This document shows positions 14,701 to 26,300 of a DNA stretch of 28,731 bases, in pieces. Origin of the DNA: an uncultured Chlamydiae bacterium (GTDB lineage: Bacteria; Chlamydiota; Chlamydiia; Chlamydiales; SM23-39); the NCBI GenBank assembly GCA_903889795.1, contig CAISYW010000143.1, positions 1-28,731 of the forward strand, given 5' to 3'. Position 1 is the first letter of the stretch. Each line of letters starts with the position of its first letter. The notes under the pieces are model-generated. The model saw only the letters and a program-made list of their open reading frames with translations, searched no databases and had not been told where the DNA came from. The translations under genes were made by a program, and so were the position numbers.

Positions 14701-17387
14701 CTTTGGCCTTCGAGACTCTTTATGCGGAAGGACAGCGCCGCTATGCCGAGACTTTATCGGGATATGCGCGGCAGGCGATTGGGCAAATGCCAAAACCCAA
14801 AGTCGATGAAATCACGGGGCTTTCTCCTGCGATTGCAATCGAGCAAAAAACAGGAAGCCTCAATCCGCGAAGCACCATCGGAACCATCACCGAAATCTAC
14901 GATTGGCTTCGCATTCTCTATGCCCACCTCGGTACGGCTTATTGTCCTGAAAGCGGAGAGGTGATCCGCCAGATTAGTAAAGAAACGATCGTTCTGCGCG
15001 TTCTCGATTTACCGAAAGATGAAAAAATTCAAGTCCTCACGCCGCTCGCACCGCCGAGAAAAGAGAGCTTTGAGGATATGATCGAGCGATTGAACCGGGA
15101 GGGATTTTTACGTTTGCGCCTCAATGGGACGATCTACCGAATCGACGATGAGATTCCCTATGAAAAGCATCGCAAGAACGAACTTTTCCTCGTGATCGAC
15201 CGCCTCACCGTCGATCCCAAATCCAAAGAGCGTCTCTATGAATCGATCGATAAAGCGGCCAACTATTCAGGCGGCATCGTCGTCATCGCCAGAGAAAAGG
15301 AAGATCTTTTCTTTAACCTCTCATTCGCCGTTGAAAAAACAGGCAAATCCTATCCTCCGATCACAGCACAAACTTTTTCCTTCAATGCCGAGGCGGGAAT
15401 GTGCCCCGACTGTCAAGGTCTCGGAATCATTTACGGCGCTCATCTCGATGAAAACAAGAGCATCATGCGACAGGATATCCTCACCATTGTCGAGCGTTTT
15501 TTTGATGGCAAAAGCAGTGATGAAGCTCTCCGCATCGTAGAGAAACTACTAAAAAAATCGGGAATCGATCCCACGAGCCCGCTCAAGCTGCTCTCTAAAG
15601 AGCAGCTGATGTTCATCATGAACGGCTCAAATGAAGAAGCGGCTCTCACCACAAAATCAAAACTGACCCTGCGCTGGATCGGCTTGCATCCCATGCTCGC
15701 TCACCTCGCCCGCTTTGCTCGTCCCGACATCCGCCGCGTCCTTTTACCCCTCCTGGCATCGCATACCTGCAGCTCTTGCGAAGGAACACGGCTCAATCCG
15801 TTGGCCCGCCATGTCCGCATCGACAAAGTCACCCTGCCCCATCTCTGCGCTTTCAACATCCAAAAAGCCGCCGATTTTATTCAAAAGCTCATTCTTCCCG
15901 AGAACAAAAAAGAACTCCTCGCTGAGACTCTTTCCCAGATCAAAAAATCGCTCTCATTTTTACTGGAAATCGGAATCCACTATCTTTCCCTGGATCGTTC
16001 CGCCCCCACTCTGAGCGGGGGAGAATTGCAGCGAATCCGCCTGGCGCGGCAGCTAGGTTCCGGACTCACCTCTTGCCTCTATGTCCTCGACGAGCCGACC
16101 ATTGGCCTCCATCCGCAAAACTGTTCGCTACTGCTCACGGCTCTTCGCAAATTATGCGATCTCGGAAACACTCTGGTTCTGGTCGAACATGACCCGCTGA
16201 TCGTCCGCCATGCTGATTACCTATTCGATTTTGGCCCGAAAGCCGGCAAAGCGGGAGGACAGATCACTGCGCACGGGACGATTGATCAGATTCTCGCTAA
16301 CCCTCAATCTCTCACCGGTATGTATCTCAGCGGACGTATCAAAATCCCGATTCCTACAAAGCGCCGCCCCTTTTCACCCGACATTCGCATTGAAAACGCC
16401 TCGCTCCATAATTTAAAAAATATCTCTGTCGCATTTCCTAAAGGAGCGATCACTTGTCTCACGGGAGTCTCCGGTTCGGGTAAATCCACGCTCATGCGCC
16501 ACTTGCTGAAACCCGCAGCGGAAATAGCCACCCAGCGCTCGAAAAAACCGGAGCCGATCGAGCTTCTGGGCACCCGTTTTTATGGCCTGAAGGACTTTGA
16601 AAAAGTTCTGACAATCGATCAAAGCCCCATCGGCCAGACCGTTCGCGCCGATGTGAGCACTTATACCGAAATCCAGCCGCTCATCCGCGACCATTTCTCC
16701 TGCATACCCGCCGCCAAAGCCAAAGGCTTGCAGCCGCGCTATTTTTCTCCCAATCATATCCGCGGGATGTGCCGGACTTGCTGGGGTCTTGGCTACCGCA
16801 CCGTCGATCTGCAATTTCTCTCTTCCGTCAAAGTCCCTTGCGAATCATGCAAAGGATTCCGGCTCAATCCGATTTCCCTCGAAATTCGTTATAAAGAAAA
16901 GCATTTTGGACAAATTTTGGGGATGACGGTCACAGATGCGATCGCCTTTTTTGGGGCGATTCCCCGCATTGCGAAGCGATTGCAAACACTCATCGATGTC
17001 GGTCTGGGATATCTACAACTCGGGCAAGAGATCGCCTCCCTCTCCGGCGGCGAGGCGCAGCGCATTCGTTTGTCTCGCGAACTGGCCAAGCGCGAATCGG
17101 GCTCCACGCTCTATCTGATCGACGAGCCAACTGTGGGGCTCCATAGCGAAGATATCGCCAAGCTCTTAACGATCTTTCAGCGTCTTGTCGATAAAAAAAA
17201 TACGATGGTGATCATTGAACATAATCTCGACGTCATAGCCAACGCCGATTATATCATCGATCTCGGCCCGGAAGCCGGCGATGCGGGAGGGCGAATTGTC
17301 GCCAAAGGCACTCCAGAACAAGTGGCTCGCATAAAAAAATCACACACGGGCCGCTATCTGGCCAATGTTTTAAATCCTTCGAAATAG
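11721..17387 (+). CDS. uvrA: Excinuclease ABC subunit A, duplicated (four-cassette) form
   Basis: Damage-recognition ATPase of nucleotide excision repair, acting with UvrB and UvrC. The 1888 residues are two complete UvrA units in tandem, joined near residues 945-970. All four Walker A sites are present and intact (about 33, 640, 986 and 1582: GVSGSGKSS, GVSGSGKSS, GPSGSGKSS, GVSGSGKST), and so are four LSGGE signatures (488, 829, 1431, 1774). Eight zinc-type CxxC pairs occur, such as CPRCHGLG, CAYCNGIG, CPDCQGLG and CRTCWGLG. Since ordinary UvrA works as a dimer, one chain may form an intramolecular dimer. The tandem form is known from Chlamydiae. The start is the ATG at 11721; a TTG at 11703 would add six residues and has no better ribosome site. 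The 3' end overlaps the giant convergent gene by 18 bases. Confidence 0.96.
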   Translation: MTRDPIILKKVFVHNLLGVDLTLDPGQLIVFTGVSGSGKSSLAFDTIYAEGQRRYIESLSHHARRFLGELPKPQAESISGIAPTIAIEQKFAGKTPRSSVGTMTGIYDYLRVLFARVGIPHCPVSKEKVAAQSREKIISTLLNLKEGTKLYILSPYAREKKGEFKEDFADLMRKGFTRLRIDGAIVELTGQESLDEKAAHDIDLVIDRLVVSFDSRSRLAEAANQALEQGKGFFSIFNLDTQEDLQFSQFAYSQKSGLSYGPLEPSDFSFNHPAGMCPRCHGLGLVQEFDQNKIIDPSLSIGEDCCSIASSYQTVRYGNIYKSLARLYKFSLETPWKDLSEAARRVFLYGTEQKWTRVTFTHPQKRTRWVEFVQWRGVLHEANERLIAAKSETYRKKMADLMIESICPACQGARIKPYPAETQIGGLKIAEITHLTIQEALHFFEKLLLEPLEMQIAEELLKEIRERLGFLIRVGVQYLSLDRTAPTLSGGESQRVRLASHIGAGLVGAIYVLDEPSIGLHPADHHKLIQTLLKLRDQGNTVIVVEHDLDTMLAADTIVDVGPGAGDRGGRILAQGTVQDLMQSPESITGAYLSGTKKIEVPKKRRPIGAAQIEIIDARHNNLKNIDVPIPLNALICVTGVSGSGKSSLITDLLAPALSNHLHNARLPIGLHQSIRGLDQLDKVIAIDQSPIGRTPRSNAATYIKLLDNIRELFAELPESKLRGYTSSHFSFNVREGSCAYCNGIGTVRVDMDFMEDAMIECPQCLGRRFDPEILSVRFKGKNIHEVLSQSVDHSLELFDSIPTIRKKLEVLQKVGLGYLELGQPSTTLSGGEAQRVKLAKELVRPSTTKTIYILDEPTTGLHFEDIRALIAVLQELVDKGSTVLVIEHNMDLVKVADWVIDLGPGAGQEGGRLIGQGPPEKIAKLSTPTGIALKNTMKNKQAFSAHPETKKQPPVQSIQIKNAQQNNLKGISLSIPRDKITVLTGPSGSGKSSLAFETLYAEGQRRYAETLSGYARQAIGQMPKPKVDEITGLSPAIAIEQKTGSLNPRSTIGTITEIYDWLRILYAHLGTAYCPESGEVIRQISKETIVLRVLDLPKDEKIQVLTPLAPPRKESFEDMIERLNREGFLRLRLNGTIYRIDDEIPYEKHRKNELFLVIDRLTVDPKSKERLYESIDKAANYSGGIVVIAREKEDLFFNLSFAVEKTGKSYPPITAQTFSFNAEAGMCPDCQGLGIIYGAHLDENKSIMRQDILTIVERFFDGKSSDEALRIVEKLLKKSGIDPTSPLKLLSKEQLMFIMNGSNEEAALTTKSKLTLRWIGLHPMLAHLARFARPDIRRVLLPLLASHTCSSCEGTRLNPLARHVRIDKVTLPHLCAFNIQKAADFIQKLILPENKKELLAETLSQIKKSLSFLLEIGIHYLSLDRSAPTLSGGELQRIRLARQLGSGLTSCLYVLDEPTIGLHPQNCSLLLTALRKLCDLGNTLVLVEHDPLIVRHADYLFDFGPKAGKAGGQITAHGTIDQILANPQSLTGMYLSGRIKIPIPTKRRPFSPDIRIENASLHNLKNISVAFPKGAITCLTGVSGSGKSTLMRHLLKPAAEIATQRSKKPEPIELLGTRFYGLKDFEKVLTIDQSPIGQTVRADVSTYTEIQPLIRDHFSCIPAAKAKGLQPRYFSPNHIRGMCRTCWGLGYRTVDLQFLSSVKVPCESCKGFRLNPISLEIRYKEKHFGQILGMTVTDAIAFFGAIPRIAKRLQTLIDVGLGYLQLGQEIASLSGGEAQRIRLSRELAKRESGSTLYLIDEPTVGLHSEDIAKLLTIFQRLVDKKNTMVIIEHNLDVIANADYIIDLGPEAGDAGGRIVAKGTPEQVARIKKSHTGRYLANVLNPSK

Positions 17388-20300
17388 CCGGGCAATATCG
17401 CTGTCGGGAGACTTGGGTTTTCTCGATAGCGTATGGAAGAGCCGTTCCATGAGAAGAGCGCCTTTGCGTTGAATCCAGGAGCTTAATCGAGGAAAATCTT
17501 CTTCCGTATAATATTGATCCCCGCGGCGGAATAGGGCTTCTGTGCGAAGCTGCTGAAATTGGGGATTTTGATTTAATTCATCTTCATTGAATCGATCCGA
17601 TCCTTGCTGTTCAATGCCGGTATCGAGTTGATAGAGACAGATCTTGAGCTCTCGCTTTCCCTGCCAGGGCGAAGCGCTTTCGGTTTGCAGCAGTTTTTTA
17701 ATCGCTTTCGCCTCTTCCTGATCTGCGAGGATGAATCGGATTTTTCCACTCAAACCCTCTTGCACGATGATGATGTGAGGATTCGTTGCCTCATAGGCGC
17801 CTCCCAACGGAGTACAGGGAGGTTCTCGATCGCTGTCGCGAAGATAGGCCGGCATAAAGTTGACGCTCTCTTCAAGATCGAAGACCGAGGCAAAATCACA
17901 TAATGTGTCGTCGGCTGCCAAGACTTCCGAAATATTCATGCAGCGTTTGGTTTGCTCTGTCACTTGTCCGGCATCCATTTGTCTTGCAGAGGATTGAGAA
18001 ATGGGTTGATAGGTTTCGAGAACAAACAGCTGATCCAAGGCCCAAGGAATCACAGGGCGAGGCTTGTTGAATTTTGCATTATACCCGCGCAGTTCGATCT
18101 CGCTTTGAATTTCGGTCTGTTTTTCCGTTTGCTTTTCCACCTGTTTTTCTGCCTCGACATGAACTTCTAACCCCAGGCGTCCTTGTCGGCTGTCCAGCCG
18201 CTCCGGAATAAAGGGCAGGTTTTCTTGAGTCATTTTTCTAAGCTCATCGATGATATCTTGGATTTTGTAGCGCGAGGTCAAGATCGGCAACTCGGCGAAG
18301 GCTTTCATGGCAGATCCTTGCAAGAAGGCTTGCAGCTCTTGTTCGACCACTTTTTTCCCCTCCATTTCCTTCGCGATCGTTCCATATTGATCATAAGGAT
18401 TGAGCGAGGAGGTCGAGACATATAAATCTCGCGTGGCTTGGATGAGCCGGACAATATCTTGCGGATCCGAACAATCGATCACTGTTTCCATAACCCGTTT
18501 GAGCAAACAGCCTTTCCATTTGTGATGCAAAGAGCGATAATTATGATCCTTTTCATGTTTGTTTTCGTTAACCAGAGCATAGAGAACGAGATCTTTGAGT
18601 GTGAGCGGCTGCGGATCTTTGCCGGTGAGCTCTTTCAAAGCGGCGCGGATGATGACGCTATCTTTTTCGCTGACTAATAGATCAACGCGTTGACCAAAGT
18701 GCAATTCTCGCAGTCTTCGGATGCCCTGGACCAAGCCGGTCAGGGTCGTATGCTGACTAAAGGAAGCGCGTGCGGCCATCATCGTACCGAGAGGAATGTC
18801 AGAGCCGCGCGAGCGTGATTGATCCCAGTAAGCGATGATCTCTTCTTTTTTCAGATCGCAGTGTTCGTATGGCACAATTTTCTGCGTATCTTTCAACATG
18901 ACCATTCGTTGATTTTCTTGATAAAAGACGATGCCCTTGCGATCGGTGTGGCGAAGGATCTCTTGCACGACCTTTTCATTGGGAATGCCTCGAAAGAGCC
19001 CGCCAATATCAATGAAAGAGCCTGTAAATCCCCGATCGTAAATGGAATCGACGAGCTGAGACGGATCTCCTTCATTTTTGATGACGGCAACTTCAGAAGA
19101 GCTTTTTTCTTGTAGCAGCCTAAGACTTTCCACCATTGTCCGTGAAGGGATGATGCGCTTGAATAGGTTGGGAAGAGACCTTGTATTGCGTAAGGTTCCG
19201 CTAAAAGCATTTGTCTTATGAAAGAGAGCCCCATAAATTTCTCCGCTGGAGATCAGCTGCATGGGGTGGATTCTAAGCTCAGGAAGAACATGGCGGTGCA
19301 CCAGCTCGAGGATCATTTCAGGATGTTGATTTACGTGAGCGAGAATTTGCATGCGATCGGTTTCGGATAAATTAAACAGCGTCAGTTTTTGATTGCCCGC
19401 GAGTCGATAGAACGATTGGGTGGCGGGGCTATATTTCCGATGGCGAAAATCTTGCATCGCCTGCTCTTTTAATTGAGAGAGTTCTTGATTGAGAATATCG
19501 AGTGTAATGCCGTGGGTAAGATACATTTGAATCGTGTAATTGATCGTCTCTTCCGGGGTGCCAAAGACAGAAAAGTTCACCTGGTCATTTTTTTCTGCAA
19601 AGTCGGATGCAATGATCGCAGGTTTATTACTGCCATGGTAGGGAATGGCGAAGAGACGCTGCCTCTCGGATACGGTGACATCCGATGGAATTACTCCATA
19701 ATGCTCATCCACGTTCTTTTTGGCAGTGAGAGGCAAAAATGTGGTTAACTCTTCTTTTAGCACAGCCATGACATTTTTAATCGTCATCGATCGATTATGA
19801 AAAAAAGCATCCGCATCGCATGCAGGATCGTTAGTGAGATATCGCTGCAGCCACTTTCGCTCGCTGTCCTTTGCTTGAGAAAGAAACTCAGTTGTTTCCG
19901 GTTCACGGACCACCTTTCCATCGATAATCGCTTGGATAATGGTAGGACGCATCTGTGTTTGAAAGAGTTCGGGTGTAAAAGGAAGCTTGTCGCGTAGAAA
20001 AGAAAAACCGATATGTTCCCTCTTTTGACTGGCCACAAAGCGATAGAGGTCGATGATCGTCGAAAGGGTTTCCGGAAGGAGCGGCGCTTCGCTGCCCGTG
20101 GCAAAATGGTGCGCTTTCATTACATCGAGAATGTAATCCACCTCATCGATCGTGATGGCAGCTTTGGATTTTTGAAGCTTCCAGATCTCGCGGAACACTT
20201 TAATTTCTTGCAAGGATGTGCGTGTATCGCCTCCAAGCGCTTTTTCAATGAATGTTAAAAATAGACTTTGGATGCTGGGATCGGCCATTGCGAGCGCTTT

Positions 20301-23300
20301 TTTATCGCGAATGATTTCTTTGAGGCGCATGAGGATGCGATCGAGACTCTTCCATGAAAAATCATCGGATCGGACAAAATTCATTACTTCAAGGCGCTTG
20401 CCGAAGGTCGATATCCGCTCTTTCATTTCACTCGATTGCGACGCCAGGAGCGCTTCGGGTAAAATGGCCATGGGCAATTGTTCGCCATCCGCCTCTAAAA
20501 ATGCCAACATGGTTAAGAGCACGGTGGTTTTTCCACTCCCCATCGATGCCTCGAGGGCGACCGGATCGGATAGCAAAAGCGCGAGATTGTTAAGCTGGTC
20601 GAGACGAAGTTGACAGTTGAGGGCAATTTCCAAATTCAAGTATTCGGGATGTGCCTGGACGTCATATACACGGGTTTGCTGCATTTCCTTGAAGAGCTTT
20701 TCAGCCAGCGATGCTTCTTCTTCACCTGCCGCATGAGATGCTTTGGCTTGAAAGAGAGCGTCGATTCCTTTCACAATGCGATTGATTTGTTGATGGCGTG
20801 TGAATGCAATTTCGTAGGTAATAATATAAGAAAAGAGATCGGCGATTTCCTGTTCGGAAAGAGAGGGATTTCTGCTGCGAAAGGGCGCCATATCGTGAGA
20901 TGATGCGAAGTGCATGAGCTCTTGGAGAGTGAGGTAATGATAGGTTCCCGAGGCAGCTGTCACTTCTCGATAGGCTGCAGCCGTGGGATCGGCAGGCGAT
21001 TGGTTTGCGAGTGTCAAGATGAATAGTTCGAGAGATCGTAACTGAATTTGCTGCTCGCGATTGCGGCGGACGAGGTCGGCGCGAAGCGCTGTCAGATCTT
21101 GCAAATTGCGATCACTCACTTGATAACAGGATCGTAAAGCTTCAGGTGAAGCGAAATATTGATGGAATTCCTCGCGCAATTGGACGATGTGTTCATTGGT
21201 CGTCCGATCGCGAGTTGCGGGGGAGAGCCATTCATCGATGGCTTGTTTGGTTTGCTCTTTCTTCTGTAAATCGGGCGGAGCGATGGTAAAATAGTTTTCG
21301 GGAGCATCGATGAGTCTTTCTTGCGAGGGCAAAAGAGCATTGGGAGATCGATGCCAATAAGAAGAGAGCTTTTCCTGGCCTAGCGTTTCAGAAGAAGGGA
21401 GAAGGAGTGGGATGGAGGGAGCTCTGATTGTTTCAGGATTTTGTGAGGTTGGTTGGACCACAGAGAGAGAAAAAGACTTCGCTAATGCGAGAGCATCAGC
21501 CTGTAGTTCTTCATGATAGGCCTCTGGTTTTCGAAGTGCCGATAATAAATAAGCGCCAATGTAGGCACCCGCTTTCGGGTCGCTATGCCCAGAATACGAT
21601 TTTCTGGGATCATATTTCACTAACAGGAACGATTGCAATAATTGTTCAATGATTTTCTTTAACTCCAGGTTAGTCCAGTGCGATTCGGGAGAAAGCCCCG
21701 TCCATTCAAAGTAGAGCATTTTAAATGCTGATTGACGAATTAAATTGAGAAAATGTTTTGCCATCTCCGGTGCCAGCGTCGGACGCAGCACTGAAGGCTT
21801 TTTCAAGGGAATCAATTCACAGTCGGACAAACCACCGGCATCGTCGAATGGTCGAGTGTCGCCATAATAGAAGTCATGAAAAGAGCTTTCAATTGTCCCA
21901 AATGGCTCCAGATCCAGCGTGAGCTTTTGTTCTTCATCTCTCTGTAGTTTGGTTCTATCTAATGCATATTGGATAAATAGTTTTTCATCTTGTTCCGATA
22001 AGAAGGGGTCTTGACCTTGATCTCGGTGTTGCAAAAATGTTTCATACTCATCCCGCCTTGTTTGGATTTCACCCGCACTTGCTACATCATTACCTTTTCT
22101 TTTTAATATGTTTTTGGGTAATTGAGACTCCTGACGGTTTTTAATCAGGATCAGTTGTGCTTTCATCCGAACGGCTATAGCATCGGGAGCCATATCGTCA
22201 ATCGCCAGGATATTATAAATAATATTCAATTCGTGCTCATTGAATGGCCGAAGCGATTCTCCTGAGCGGTATGTGTATTGATCCTTGGGTTCGCAGCCAT
22301 TTAAAAAGTGCATGGCTTGATAGTAATCGCCCGTCCAGAGCATGAATTCGGCTAATTTTAACGTACCTTCTATCGAAGTTATTTTGAGAGAACCGGTCGT
22401 GATATCCTCCTCCAGTTCGATGAAACGCAAATGATCGTTCGGATGGGAAAGAATATTGAATCCTCCGGTCGACTGGGCGGGGAGTAAGATTCGTTTTTCC
22501 TGCGTCTTTTCATTTTCTAAAATAAGAAGAGCGCGAATGCCTGCCAGATCTTTGTGTGCTTGGACTCGAGCCAAGCGATAATGAGGATATTGGTCGGAAT
22601 CATATTCCCACGTACCATCGGGGGATTTTCGTGCCTGAAATGAAAGTCCATAGCGCGGGTATTCCAGTCTTCGCGGTTCATGGGATCCTTGGTCATGCCA
22701 TACCAGGATCCAGCCAAGTTCTTCGAAATTTTGTATAAATGAATAGTCTTCTCTATCAATGGGACGAAGACAGAGACCCGTTGGTTTTCCATCCACGATC
22801 TCTTGAATTTCTCCTATTTTCAAGATTTTTTCTGCATCAATTGCATCGGCCGCATGAACTTCCCCTGTTTTCAAGGGTTTATCTACGAGAGTTGCATCAG
22901 CACGAGCCCAAACTTTTTTTGTTTTCGCATTTTCGAAAATGACTTCACGAGATGACACCCATGTGTCCGAGCGGCTGGTAAGGCTTTTGAAATGATCAGC
23001 CACAAAGTCATCGGGTGAATAATAGCGTTGCCATTCTTGTCCATCATATCGAAAGATCCTGTCGCCATATTCACGAAGTCGATACCGACGTTGTTGGTGA
23101 ATCATTTCCCACAGATGAGGTTGAATTTCTACGGCAGGAGAGAAAGAAGTTCCAAAAAATCGGGTATAGTATTGAGCGTTTCGCATTTTTAAGGGGAGAT
23201 TTTGCAAAGATGCGCCTTGGCGAAAGAATTTCCCTCTTAGCACATCGATGGTGGTCGTTTGGCTTTTTGATGTATATCGGGGAAATTGGCCTGACCACTC

Positions 23301-26300
23301 TTCCTGCGAATGTTCTCCCGTCAGTTTGTCCGTTACTTCATTTAAAATCTGATCGCGCCGTGCGGGATCGGCGAGCGCTTCTTCTATTTCTAATCGCTTT
23401 TTCACAAGCAGATCGCGGCGCTCTTCTTCCTGTTCGGCACTCCACATTGGATGTTCACGGCTAAGTCCATTCCATTCAAAGAAAATTTGAGCCGCGAGAA
23501 GATCGCTCGCCGCTGTATTGGTCAACTCTTTTTCATCGGCATAACTAATGGCCAGCTGACCCCACAATATTGACTGCTCATCAACGGAAGAGGTTTGTTT
23601 TAATAGACTTTTCCAATGATCTTGCGAATTTTCAAAGGGAGAAACCGCAGTGAACCCATTCTTCGTTTGGGCAAAACGCCAAATGCGCTCAACGAGATTG
23701 TTCATACGAAGAATGAAATTCGTGGTCGTTATGTCATGGATTTGCTCATAAAAATGGATTTGCCCTTTGAAAAAGTGAGCGATGTGTGCAGCCAGGTGGT
23801 CGACTTCCACGGGATGATTGGAAAATTCATTCAATAGATGGATCTGTTCTAATAGAAGCATTTCAAATAGAGTTTGATATTCCGGATTTTGTAAAAGTGC
23901 CCTGTTTTGCTCAAAATAAGATAATGTTTCTCGAATTTGCAGATCGGGAATGCTGCTTATGGGAAGCAATTGTTTGCTGTCCCCAGGAACCAACAACCGT
24001 TCATGAGGAACAATCCGCCTGCGGAGAACCAAATAATCACCATCTCGATCTTCGACGAAGCTTTCTATCGACGGCATTTTCTTGATATAATGTTCGATCT
24101 TAAATTGTCGCTTGTCGATTCGATTGACACGATAATCACTCCATTCAAAGATTCTAAAAAGATGTGTGCTGTACTCTGGACAGATTGACCTATAATTAAA
24201 ACGACCATTCGCAAAAGTGAGGGTACGTTGGAATGATGGGAAATATATTCCACTCTCCAATAGTTGGTGGGTTTGTAATGCCATATCTCTTAATAGATAA
24301 AATCCGCGTGGAAAAAGTCGAACACCGGTAATGGTTTTTGGCTTGCGATCATATTCATCTTCTTTCAATTCGATGCGATCGCACAGCGCCGCATGTGCAA
24401 GATACAGATCGGAATGTTTCACATAAGGTGTCAGTAGATTATGAATAACTTGTTTGTCTTGGGGATGCTGCATGAGCCATTGATAAGCAAATTGCAGGTC
24501 GCTATTCTTGGGGAGCTGATCGATAGTTTTAATAGGATCGCTGACATCGCCATTTTTAATCATCGGGTGATCCAATTGAAAAAATGATACTTGATACTTA
24601 TGAGGGGATATTTGTTGCCAATAGAGCTCCAGATTTTCACGATCGATGGCCGAGCGAGGATCATCCTTGATATCATGATAAGGATGACTGCCATCGAGAA
24701 AATTCCAAAGTGATTTTTCGATCAGATTGGGTATAGGAATGCCGACCGCACGCCTCAATAGCATATCGGCCAGGGTCAATATTTTAGCCTGGATCAAAAT
24801 CTCGCGAGGATGGATTTTGGTAAAAGCAACTCTTTTATCATACTCTCCCATCGTCGCATAATCTGGTGTTTCGGTTTTCAAAATACTGTCCATCCATTCT
24901 TGCGAAAGAGTTGCGAGGTTTTGCATTGTTGCTTCGCCGTCTATTACAGACATTTGACTACAAAAGGCATTGGGATCCGTATCCCATTCATTGATTGGTT
25001 TTCGGGTCCAATCCAAAGGGATTTTCAAGATAAACTCACGAATGGCTTCTTTGATGACAAGAGATTGCTCGAGTCGTTCAGCCTTTTGAATTTTTGGAAA
25101 AAAGAAATCTAAGGAGGGAGTGCCTGGTTCCCGGACCCAATCCAGAGGGATTTCAATAGCCTCACGAATGGCTTCTTTGATGCCGAGAGGTGGTCGTAAT
25201 TGTTTAGCCTTTTGAATTTTTGAAAGAAAGAGATCGAGGTCGTGAGAGAATGTGCTGGGAGAGAATGTCCAGTCCCGAACGGATAGTAAATCATAAGGCG
25301 CATTTTCAATCGGTTTGGGAGGGTTTTCGTCCATTACAGGCGCTTCGATCTCGAACGTTTCTGATTTTTGATGGCGGGTAATGAGCGGTCTTCGGGTAGC
25401 CTTTTGTTCTTGGATAGCGAAGCGCTCGGCTACGATTTCCTCATGCAATTGTTCGAGCTGAGCCACTTTTGCCTGCAGAAACTGCAGTTCATCAACGGAT
25501 ATGAGTCCCTTTTGGAAATGGATCTCGATATCGTGTGCAAATTGCCTGATCGTTTTTTTGAATAGAATCGGATCGATCTTGTCTCTCTCGGCGCCGCGAG
25601 AATAGTCGTACAGGGTGATGAACTCGATTTCCTCTAGCCATCGCTCATAGCGCTCGGGAGAGCCCAATTGTTGGCTTAAGTACGCGCCGAGAGAAAGAAA
25701 GGTGCAATGCCCCACTTGCAACAGTTCTAACGCCTGATTTGCGCTATAATGAAAATGGCTTTCGCGGCCCTGGAGATAGCTCAGCGCTGTTTGATATAAT
25801 TCATCGGGGTCCCAATCTTCGCCATCCACGGGGGGATGCCATATTTCTTGCAGCGCTAGAAGAAAAAGGGGATTGAGTAGATCAACTTTGCGAACGTCGA
25901 GGATTTCGGTGAAAGGAAGACATTGATTTTTGGATTGAATGCGAGCGCACGCATAATAATTGTTGATGCCCTCTCCCCGATTATAGATTCGGAACGTATA
26001 CTTTCCGTTTTGCTGTCGGATCACTTCGTAAACAATACTATGGGCGCTCGCGCTGCCGATTTTTAACCAACCTCCCTGAAAGAAAAAGGAATCGCCTACA
26101 TTTAGCGCAGAAACGGTCGTCTGCATCGCGGATCGAAACTCTTCATCGCTTCCCTGGAAAGCGCGCCCCATGATCAGAGCCGTCTCCATTTTCTGTTGGA
26201 TCGTTTGAAATAATGCGGTTTCTTGTTTGGGTGTTAAATCGCATGGTTGGCCGATCATCGCTTCACAAAATTCCTTTTGAAGAGATGTACAGAGCGGATG

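Noticed and set aside
16413..16814. Minus-strand open frames within uvrA (also 12762-13085, 14082-14471)
   Set aside because: The opposite strand encodes conserved ABC motifs throughout; these are antisense shadows.
23015..23464. Plus-strand open frame of 149 codons opposite the giant gene
   Set aside because: The giant frame is continuous through it, and the plus-strand product shows no domain, hydrophobic pattern or promoter.
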